Position numbers and translations under genes: made by a program
Assembly (NCBI GenBank): GCA_907163375.1
Contig: CAJQUW010012891.1
Coordinates: 132,501 to 196,500 of the forward strand
Length of the DNA stretch: 64,000 nucleotides
DNA from: Prostheceraeus crozeri
Taxonomy: Eukaryota; Platyhelminthes; Polycladida; Euryleptidae
Direction of reading: 5' to 3'
In this document: positions 54,710-64,000 of the stretch, in pieces
How positions within the stretch are numbered: position 1 is the stretch's first letter
Layout: each line of letters starts with the position of its first letter
Notes under the pieces: generated by a model
What the model was told of the DNA's origin: nothing
The model's database searches: none
The model's input: the letters and a program-made list of their open reading frames with translations, nothing else

Positions 54710-55132
54710 TGTAAGAACGAATTTCTGGCCCAAACTCACTTAAGTATATTGAAGCAATATATCAAAATACACTTACGACCACTTAAGTCACCAGTTTACA
54801 ATACGTACAAACCGAAACTGTCAGATCACAAAATTGCTTAGTAACAGCTTCTCAAAAGTCAAAAAAGCTATATCATCAATAATCACAGAAATTACTGGCT
54901 TACTATGACACATACATAGTCTGTTATAAAAACACTAACGCTTAGATTCTATATACAGTCCAGGATCGCATAGCTATATCAACTTACCATCAAATATCAA
55001 TGTTACCGCGAACGCAAGATTTCTAGGTTCAGCCGATAATAAAAATGCGATCAACTCGCGAAATTTCATATAAGGTCATGAGAGAATCGAGTAATTAAAT
55101 GACACGTTAAAACAAAAGTAATAACTCTTACA
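54710..55132 (-). repeat. 5' LTR
   Basis: 423 bp, TGTAAGA...TCTTACA. Reference copy for comparison with the 3' LTR. Confidence 0.93.
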
Positions 55133-55308
55133 GTTGTCAATGAAGTTCTCAGGATAGCCGTTTCTCCTGAACGCGTCTTTCATCTCTGATAGTGCTTCAT
55201 CGGCATTCATGGGACTGGTATTTCTGAGGGTGCGATGAGTCTCTGCTGTGACGAGGTTGCGCTTTCTGCTTGCGGGTACGGTAGCTCCATACGGTAGACA
55301 TGCTCCAC
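55133..55308 (-). repeat. 176-bp direct duplication, right copy
   Basis: Exact copy of 50212-50387, starting directly after the LTR end. Here the PLE sequence continues past the duplicated block (CCACTG then TGGCAGC). Confidence 0.95.
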
Positions 55309-55312
55309 TGTG

Positions 55313-55774
55313 GCAGCATGGCACAAACAACGGCCACACAATCAAATGGATGATCCTAGGGAAAGAAAAGTGCAATCGTACGCGCCTAGCATTAGAGGCA
55401 TTTCATATCGCCAAAGAAAGCAACCTGATGAATGGCTGCATGGGAAACCGCACGCTAAGATTTTTGTCAACAGACCGACCCACCTGTGACAATAGACAGG
55501 AACAATCATCGCCCCTCACCGCGTTTGCTGACCGCTCATCACAGGAGGCGGGGGAAAATATCCAACGGTGATGTAACTTGACACCCTGCCGGATTGATGG
55601 CATCAGAGAATCTTCCTAATTGTGAAGTGACAATCTTTCTTTTCATCTTTCTTATAAAAGCTCTTGTTATTCATGCCTTCATCAAATGTGAGTCTGACGA
55701 AGATTAAATCGAAAATTTACTCAACAGAGTATTTTTATTTTATACCCGCAAGGCTATTAGCACAAATCAACTCC
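55313..55774 (+). repeat. Inverted repeat, right copy (PLE 3' end, reversed)
   Basis: 462 bp reverse-complement copy of 49341-49807. It forms the 5' side of PLE 3 and ends exactly at the 12-bp target duplication. Confidence 0.92.
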
Positions 55775-55786
55775 CTTTGTATTTTA

Positions 55787-58481
55787 GGTTTTGCTAAGAA
55801 ACGCTTGATCTTAGATAATCTCTTCAGCACAGTTGACTGTCATCTTAAAAGCATGTCTTACTGTGCCGCAGTAAAATACACGAATACATATCGGAGCAAG
55901 CCGCGTCAAGAGGAAACTTGAGCTTCGATAAATTCCCAGACATCGAATTTGGCTGTTGGATTCAATGAAATTAAATACTTTTAGGTACCAAGCGTATGTA
56001 CCGGTAGTGTTTATGTATTTTTGTCGATTTGAATGATTCACTTGCGAGAAACATGGTGTAGGCTTGCATTTTGACACTTCAGCACTGTAGGCATTTCTTC
56101 TTAAAAATTCTAGTCATGTGTTCACAATTTTTATATGTTGTGTAGTTTTGAATGATTGCGATATGAAGGGTGCTTTTCAAGCCCCATGTCGGTGTGCTTT
56201 GCTTGGGAAACGATTGTCAAATGACGTTTTAATTCCCTATACCACCCGAGGCAGAGGTTGAGGTCAGTATTCAAGTTGTAATGCCTCAACGGACTGGCGA
56301 TCTTTTTTAGAAATTCTTATAGTAGATCTACGTACATGCTGTAGGCGCGTTGTCAACCTCGAATCTATCGCTCCTGGTCGTGACTTCGGCCCTCGTTTTC
56401 AGGAATTCTAAATGGAGATGCGCCTGTTGCGCTCGAATTTTGGAAGAATTTGAAAATAAAAAAACACTGGATAGATTCCAGTTACCACGCTCAAAAAATT
56501 AGTTACTAAAATTAGCTCAAATCTAAAATGGCTAAAATGGTCAAATTCCGTTTATCGAAATTGATTCCGAGAGCATCTTCAGAACTCCAAGTGAAATGTG
56601 CGAAGAATGGTGTCACGGATGACTCGCACACTATGACAAGGAGAATGAGAGACCTGCAAACAATTTAGTTCTACTGAGTTCTTTTCGGACTCAAAATTGT
56701 CACATGACTAGAAGTATGTAGGTATTGCAACTTTAATGCCCAAATATGTGGTACAGGGAGTAATTCAGATAATTCAGTAAATCAGATTGCCTTTTGATAA
56801 GAGTATTTTAATCAGGATATCCACGAGATGTTTTCCTTAGAATTCAGATGATTCAAACCGAACGATCATATCGATCCACCACAACTTTTATAATGGAATC
56901 ATACTTTTTTTATTCCTTTTCGTGTCCAATAGTCTAATGTCTATCATTTACACAATTGAAGAAAAACGGCAATTTGCTGACCTTCTAAGTTGAGAGTTTT
57001 CTTCTCACCTTTCATTTGACTACTAAATGGCGCGGTTCTGGAATCAAAGTTGCGCTTCCGAGTTGGAGTGTCGAATTGTTCGCAAGATGACTCAAAGAAG
57101 CCGACGCCCTCGAACGAAACACCTGGAGGCATTCCATGAGGATCAATCCTCCAACCCAACGGAGATGGAGAAGAGGACGTTAAACGGATAAAGTAAAGTA
57201 ATGAATTTTAGTGCTTTTTTGCCCATGGATCAAAGATATTTACGTTGAAAGTTTCATTTTTTAGCTTGAGTTTTACTAGATGACGGTAGATTTAAGCTCA
57301 CAAACATGCGGTATACTCTGCAGATTCTCGCACACTGAACTAGCACGATATCTTATCGTTAATTTTCAATGTAGATGAAAATAAGTCGACTTATAACAAG
57401 AAGTTGTGTTGGTGATGAAGTGAGAACACAAGAAAGCATGGGTCGTTGAGCAGAAAAATGCAAAATTCAAAGGAATTTGGTCCGAGGGTTAAGGAAATTT
57501 CGGATTTCCTGAAATTTGAACACCTCTTATACTAGTAATCCATGGCAAAAAGAGTGAAAGGCAGCAATAATTGTATAGTGATGCAGTGTTTGTTAATTAT
57601 TCAATATAAATACGGCCAATAAGTTCCATGACTGAACCCGTTCATATACGAGCAGGTTGTACATCGTACATAAACAGAGCAGGTGCATGTAAGTATGCCT
57701 TCCTTCTTCATTATAACTCACCTGTGTAAATTTCGATATTGCGGGGTCCGTGCTTTACAGTGACCTTTTGACCTCTAGGGTCGAAAGAGGGAGTACTTTT
57801 GAATATTTGAAAAGTCATTAATATTTCAGACTATTTTGGTATGGTATGGTGCAATTTTAATGGATAAAGTCATGATGAGAAATGACGATTATGTGTCAGA
57901 ACGCCCGTGCGTTATTTATGGAATTGTCCATCTCTTAATTTGCATGGGTTTATGGAATGATAAAACAAAAAGTCGAAATGCATTTTGTATTCTATTTAAA
58001 GCTGCATGCACATTGTTGTGACGTCCTGTGGTATCGAAAACGATTTAATGAATTGTAGTCTATTGAATTCTTAGTAACGAATATTCCTATTTCAGTAGCT
58101 GTACAAGGTAACTGATAACTTGATTGGAATGAGGAATCTCCGGTTAGGCACTAGTGCGTAAATCCTTCTATGCATAGGGGTGATCGAAATGTGCTTCCAT
58201 GATACGCATTTTTAAAAGGAAGCTAAATTTTGATCAATTTCACAAAACACAAATTGTCGCCCATACTGCTTGGATTATGTATGTACAGTATATATATACT
58301 TTATTAAAGAGATGTTGCCTCCAAAACGTAATATCTAACAATGTCTGACTATTTTGCTTCAAGACTTACGAGGAAGAAGTTGAGCTACCCAAAATAAATT
58401 TGTGAATCTCAAACTGTAAATAAAGGTGCTTGTAAGCGTCCATTCGTAATAAGAGTGGAATCCATTAGTCCAAGCCCTAAA
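55787..58481. other. 2.7 kb without a recognisable gene
   Basis: AT-rich DNA. No frame over 90 codons with a motif, and no clear repeat. Confidence 0.35.
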
Positions 58482-58850
58482 ATGCCAAAATTATACAGCC
58501 AAAGTCGAGTCCTACCTGCTCCTGCTCTAATACCTTCCTACCGCCCTGCACTTGTATCTGAAAGGGATGAAAACGAAGTGGACCCTTGCTAAGCTTTTTC
58601 TGAGCCTGTTGAACTACAGTGTGAAGCAAGTTGCATGGAAGTGAGCATTCGTTGGCGAACTTTGACGAAAATGAGGCGGCAAATCAAGTGCTTGAGATCA
58701 CAGTTATCGGAGAAGAAAATTATGCAGCAGTTGCGTTGCGTAAGCATGACGAAGCTAGTTGAGCGGTTATCCAAGTTATCTGTGTTGCGTTATCATCATA
58801 CGAGTTCAGTGTGCACACGTTGCGAGTTTTTGTCTCACTTATGTGCTTGA
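58482..58850 (+). pseudogene. Possible THAP-type transposase-related remnant
   Basis: From ATG at 58482 the frame reads MPKLYSQSRVLPAPALIPSY, is interrupted once by a stop, then continues MEVSIRWRTLTKMRRQIKCL and RSQLSEKKIMQQLRCVSMTK to 58850. A short linker followed by a basic coiled coil (RWRxxxKxRRQIKxLRxQL) resembles the region after the THAP domain in THAP/P-element-like proteins. The zinc-binding part is absent. Weak evidence; a chance frame or an unlinked host exon is possible. Confidence 0.25.
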
Positions 58851-60480
58851 TTTTTTGCAGGCCAGCTTGTTGATATATAAAAGTAGACTATATTTCAATA
58901 CTCCGATCTATTGATACCAAGACATCGTATTTTCAATGTACCTGATGTTTTACTTCTTATTTCTAGTAAGGTTTCAGCACTATATACTCACTGGCTTTAC
59001 CATGCGGAGAACGAAATAATACGTCTGTTTTAGATAACGTACCATTTTGGAAATATAATTACATATGTATTCGATTGAAGTTTGTGTCCAGGAATTCTGG
59101 CTAATTTTTTGTTTCTGGAATCGAGGGATTGAAGATCGAGATATCCGGACTTAGAATTCGTGCGAAAGATCTACTAAAGTTGTGGAGTTAAAATATGACG
59201 ACTTTGTACATAGTTTCCATGTACCGGAATTTATGGTTTCCTTGATTTACCTAGTTATTGAATTGCAATGTAATTAATTGGCTCTGAGGGTTTTTAGCTC
59301 GTACTCAATATACGAAAAATAAAAGATCAATGTCACAGAGTTGAATTTTAATAGAATTCTATTCAATTTTCGAAATGCAGTTAGAGCTGCGATTCCAATG
59401 AGATTCAAGAAGTTAGCGATTTATAGGCCTCAGTTGGATTGTCTGGATAGCCAGAAACACCTAGATAAAAAGGAACCGAGATGCATTTTTTAAATATAGC
59501 ACGTTTCAAATGAAACTCGTTCAAAAATTCAAAGCAAATAAAATCTTCTGCTTATTTTGGTGATGTTTCATTCCATAATGAAGTGAAAAATCTAGAAGAT
59601 GTTAAGTGTGCTGTCCTCTCAGATTTCCACATATCTTTAATGGTTGACTAGATTATGTACGAATACTGTGATTACTGAAGTAGTTTCCTAAGGTTCCACA
59701 TATTTAAGACTGGTTTGACCTCCAAGGAAGACATTGTTATCAACCTGGATTGTACTATATTCTTGGTTTCCGATGGCATACATCAGTGTTTCCTGACCTT
59801 CTTGCCCATTCAACTCCCTTCGAATTGTCTGCCAGCTCCATTTGTTAGCAGTTCTAAATGCTACGCTTTGTAAACAGGCGTAAAAAATGGCTGAGTTAGG
59901 CAGCTTTGCATTTTTTCCATTACAAGCCTGGAATCGATGCCGGAAGTCATTTTTGAGTGGAAAGACATGCTCTGTGATGATCAGACCATGGACGCATGGC
60001 ATATGATCGGAAGCATGGCAAAATTGGCTCGCAAAAGTGATCGCGAATTCGTATCTCAAGAGTTTCCCATGCCTGAATTCTAACTTATTGACAATGCTGA
60101 ATACCTTAGTCTTTGAATTAATACGTGACTTTTCGAGCCTTGTAGCTCACAGCTCAGCAAGGTGAGTCAACAAAGTGAAATGATTATTATAAAAATTATG
60201 ATTGTTCATGACGTCCGGTCACAGTATACTAAGTGATTAGCAGAAGTATGGTAGGGACACAGAATTAGATTCATCTGCGCGCGCTTCGGTTTCCTAGAAA
60301 GGAAGAATTGCATGTAACCCTAATATCGAAATGGCACATCACAGAATTCGACAACTTGCTCCTTCTCGAATGGATAATTCGTGTATCGCTTGCTATTGGA
60401 AATGGCAAACAATAAGCTGTCAGCAGAGGACACCAGAGCCAGTGAGAGATGCGTGCGTGCTGTGATATCACTTCGCACAC
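58851..60480. other. No recognisable gene
   Basis: AT-rich. A 123-codon minus frame (59688-60059) has ordinary composition but no motif I recognise and no splice support. Confidence 0.3.
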
Positions 60481-60862
60481 ACCAAAACACACATCCCTGT
60501 CTTGGCTTCGATTCAATGTATGCACTATACAGTGAGCAATGCCGAGGAGAGGATGTGAAATCATCAAGTGAACTAATTTTCGTACGCCTGCTACTTTCTT
60601 TAATAATGATCGGAAGGGCCAATATTATGGAGAAAACTTGTGTGCAATGATCTGAATTCTTCGAATCTGAAGGAATTTTGGCAATCGAAGCACTTTGCTT
60701 GAACTCACATTAATCCGCAAGCGACGCACGACTTTTTTCCTATTTCTGTGAGGTATTAGGAATTCCTTTTTGCCCACTTTCTAAGTTCCTCTATGTCCCG
60801 TCAATTTCGCATTAATCACACTTCTATCAAACCGAAGCAGATAAACAAAATATTTAATTCTA
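60481..60862 (-). repeat. Dispersed repeat R2, copy c
   Basis: Inverted relative to 27576-27956, with shared blocks ACTAATTTTCGTACGCCTGC, AACTCACATTAATCCGCAAG and AAACAAAATATTTAATTCT. This copy has a 100-codon minus-strand frame across its left part. Confidence 0.75.
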
Positions 60863-63800
60863 TGGGTAGGGATGTATTAAAAAGAGTAGCTTGTGGTGCT
60901 CTTGTAAACTCCTGGCATATTTCGTAAAGTTTCGCCCCCCCCAAAGAAATCATCCCTTGACCTACGTGGACCCCCTGGCGACGTCTCCTCGGTTGGAAAG
61001 CACTGCTATGGGACTATAAGAATATCTGTTGTTATACTGTGAAAATTTGTGAGAACTCATATAATCACGTTTCGTTTATATACGTACATCCGACGTCGTT
61101 TTCATACATGGAGTACTACATTGACGGAATTCGCGATATACCGGTATTTCATTACGTTATGGTTTATCAATAATGATATTACTTTGATAAGATTATATTG
61201 CTATTATCCTGTTGTATTACTGCTATGCATTATGTTTTAGGACTGGCCTTCATCTATTTCCGTAGAATTTGTCATAGAACTATGTAATACAAAAATGAAG
61301 TTCAGTCAAATGACTAATTAAGTAACATCTTATACGTGATTTATGAAACATCTTCAATTTTGTTACTCATGATTTAATTGATTTTTCAGAAAATAAGCTC
61401 TTAAAGCGCGAAGTTGAGAAGGAAAACCACGAAGGAAGGTAAAAGAACAAATGTGAGTAGTTCACAACTGAAGAAGGACTTAATTTCTCATCAATTGAGC
61501 GACGGTGACTTTGGTGCCGATGGGAGAAGGTGTTCTCCATTGTTGAAGAACTTTTGTTTATCACTGTCTTTTAAGAGCGCAGCTGCACATCGTGATCTCA
61601 GATCCCACTTCTTCTTGCCATCCCGAATTACACTTATGAAGCCCCTTAAATTCATCTTGCGGACATCTCTCATCTGCCATGTATTAATCCAGCAGCTGTG
61701 AATAAAGCTATCTATCGGGAAGCCACAAGAGAGGTAAGTTCTATGAATGAAGGAGCACTATAAGGTATTGTGACATATATTGTATGTATAAGGTACATTG
61801 TGATTGATACTTAGCAATCGACTTCATATAATTGTATAATTTAAATTAGAAAGTAATTTTTCGTGCTGCGAGGAATCTTTCATGATTCAGCATCGTCAGC
61901 CATCAGCCAATCATTTGAATTTGAATGGTTAACTTTAAAATACGTTCGTTCAACCCCAACGAAAAGAGGGTCCATCCTATGTTACTTAGAAACAATGTGG
62001 GAGGATAGAGCTACGTTCCATTTCGTTATTTATTCGTAAGAGTAGAGACTGCAAAACGTAGGCTTACCGGAAGAGTAGCTTTTGTCTTTGAACAGCTATA
62101 AATTACACGTCAGGGAAATCAGTATTGCTAAACTATCATATTCTGTGGTTAAGTCTCATCTTGAAATCGTATTTGAAAATTTTACTTTTCGGAATTTTGA
62201 CTCCGGAATTTTATATGATACAATCTTTGTAAATTTGTAATTCTAAAATGACATCGTGATATCCGCTTATTCTTGGAGCTCAATATGTTCCGTCTCTTTC
62301 AAAATACAAGCTTCACCTTGAATGCCATGGAAATCTAATGGAAATCATTTTCATCATTATCAGTTTGAATATACATATTTTACAAATGTACTTTCTTTTA
62401 CTATGGCGAAAATATTTCACTATTTCATAGTCTGGCAGTTCAATGCATGACACATGAAAGATGGAATCACACCGTTCATATTTCAAATAAATATTGTTCT
62501 CCGATACTTGCGTTTTTGCAGATTCCGTTAGTTGCTGTGGGCGAATTGTTAGCTTCGTTGCTATTCATGTTTCTGCACGATGAACTATTATCAGCATGAG
62601 CCATTTCTGTAATTTAGATGAAATCACGAATTGACTTTCAAGTGTTATTACCAAGTGCGCTTCAGACCTCTCGCTGCGTTCCGCGGCAAGATAATCATCT
62701 GTTCCGCACATGGTTTGATCAGGGTCTCGGCGATATTATGTGGCTTCTTTTGTATTGCTATATGGCATGTCACTTCGATGCTGGATTGAAGAGTGCGTTT
62801 TTCTTCCGGACGGAATCTTAAGTTAGGAAGCGTTGCATCGCGGTCAAATCGTGCCCGTTTGACAGATACAGCAGTAACAGAATCATCCTGTCTTTCTTGG
62901 TGCATCTTATCACGGTAATTCGAAAGTTTTGATAGTCATAGGGATGAATCTGATATAACTACTGCACAATGAATACATTGAGTGCAATCAAGGCTATTGC
63001 GAATCCTTTTGTTGAAGCAAAACTACATAACTGTCATTGTATTTCACTCTCGATGGCTTTGGAGGTCATAGAAATGATTGAAATGCGTTATTGCCCGGCA
63101 TTGGAGGGTATATAATGCACCATTATATGCCCGCCAATTTCACAAATTGCGACACGGCCTCCTTGTTGTGTACCACTGAATTAGACCTATCTCAATGCTT
63201 CGCTACAAATTTTGCATATTTTTGGGATGTTTGAAATGAGGGATTGGCATGTCCCTTGACTGATACTTCGTCAAATGACTTTGATATCTGCTTTCAGTGA
63301 GGTCAAGTGATCAAATTCCTGATGAGTCAACATCTCTATGATGATTCCTCAAATGTTATCCACAGGCCAGTAGTCTTTAAACTTTGTGGACTGAATGTTG
63401 ATAAAAATTCGGTCACCAAACAATCGATCTACTTCATTAATCAGAACTGTCTCTTTACAAGTCATGCAGAGACTGATTGAGAGGTCTCAGAGACTGATGT
63501 CGCTAATGGCCGAGTGAACCACAGCTTGCATTCCACGGCAGCTGCCCCATTTTCAGCCTTTTTCGTCGAACCGCGCAGTATGTATTCTATCACAAAGACA
63601 GTAGAAAATCTACCAGACTCGTAGTTGCTTCGTTCATCGACTCATGTTAGAATTCTTTTTAGAGTTCACAAAACATTATTTTCAATAGTGTTGCACACAC
63701 ATTCCACTATTTTGGAGTGTGCACTTTCAAGTGCATGACTGTCTTACAGCCACCCTAATTACCATGAAGTACATCCAACACCTTAATTGACTTCCACGTT

Positions 63801-64000
63801 GACTTTTCATGTAGAATTAGACAATTGTCCTTAAAGCATAAATTTACGAATCAACTGTCCAGAGTACTGTGATACATGATGTATGTAACTATGTAAAACT
63901 AGGAAAAGTCTTTATTTTCAAAGTTGTCGAATGTTGCAAAGGTCAACATATCAAGTAACGTCTAAAATCCGCATAATTGTTGACCAATCGGAGATTGGGG
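60863..64000. other. 3.1 kb without a recognisable gene
   Basis: AT-rich. A coiled-coil-like mini-exon candidate (61390-61438, ENKLLKREVEKENHEG between CAG and GTAAAA) was noted but has no partner exon. The rest shows nothing I can assign. Confidence 0.3.

Larger units (their letters stand above)
50388..55132 (-). mobile_element. LTR retrotransposon (Ty3/gypsy-like), young fossil
   Basis: A 4.75-kb element on the minus strand, with LTRs at 54710-55132 (5') and 50388-50831 (3'). The parts in order are gag, protease, reverse transcriptase, RNase H and integrase. This order fits Ty3/gypsy, although BEL/Pao cannot be excluded on motifs alone. No envelope-like part is seen. A polypurine tract (GGGGGGA) abuts the 3' LTR. 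I see no obvious match to a tRNA 3' end beside the 5' LTR. It looks almost whole with about two breaks in its coding region. The LTRs are essentially identical apart from one length difference, so insertion was recent. It sits inside PLE 3. Confidence 0.92.
49290..55786 (-). mobile_element. Penelope-like element 3 with 12-bp TSD, split by an LTR element
   Basis: CTTTGTATTTTA flanks the locus exactly (49290-49301 and 55775-55786). The PLE runs on the minus strand with its 3' end at 49302. 49341-49807 is present again, inverted, at 55313-55774, so the element begins with a reverse copy of its own 3' end. The 39 bp 49302-49340 occur only at the true 3' end, recalling the short one-sided extension known from Penelope. 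Without the LTR element and one 176-bp duplicate it would be about 1.55 kb. It encodes only the C-terminal part of the usual protein. Confidence 0.85.

Noticed and set aside
61390-61438. Coiled-coil mini-exon ENKLLKREVEKENHEG
   Set aside because: Plausible splice borders but no partner exon, and too short to distinguish from chance.
1-64000. CRISPR array, rRNA, snRNA or intact tRNA gene
   Set aside because: None seen. The tandem repeats present are too few, too diverged or lack spacers, and the sequence is eukaryotic.

Overview
The window looks like nuclear DNA of an invertebrate animal with a large, AT-rich, repeat-filled genome. It has spliced genes with canonical GT-AG introns, several Penelope-like elements (PLEs) with GIY-YIG domains, LINE fragments of at least three kinds, hAT-, PIF/Harbinger- and IS630/Tc1-like DNA transposons, one LTR retrotransposon, and a tRNA-derived repeat carrying a hammerhead ribozyme. 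I cannot name the phylum from sequence alone.

Layout. 1-846 is an almost pure C tract, probably a sequencing or assembly artefact. 0.85-20 kb is accessory DNA: an RLE-type LINE split by a hAT-like element and by an antisense LINE, a second LINE 3' end, a 1.08-kb foldback element, a second copy of the same hAT-like family, a cluster of very small MITEs (27-75 bp), and a PLE flanked by an inverted copy of its own 3' end. 20.756-37.068 kb holds the one convincing host gene: five exons, all introns in phase 1, encoding a 558-residue protein with several divergent ubiquitin-like modules, a coiled coil, a proline-rich link and a C-terminal ubiquitin-like module. Its introns are full of transposons, including a PIF/Harbinger-like element that contains a tRNA-headed retroposon with a complete hammerhead ribozyme motif (33868-33909, minus strand). 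37-49 kb has inverted repeats, a G-over-C skewed block and a minisatellite, but no gene I can defend. 49.29-55.79 kb is a nested insertion: a PLE with a 12-bp target-site duplication, itself split by a young 4.7-kb LTR retrotransposon whose flanks are a 176-bp direct duplication. 55.8-64 kb holds only a possible transposase remnant and a copy of a dispersed repeat.

The mobile elements have no shared pathway; their nesting gives a relative order of insertion. The items most worth a second look are the hammerhead-bearing tRNA retroposon, the multi-ubiquitin-fold gene, the micro-MITE cluster, and the 176-bp duplication around the LTR element.
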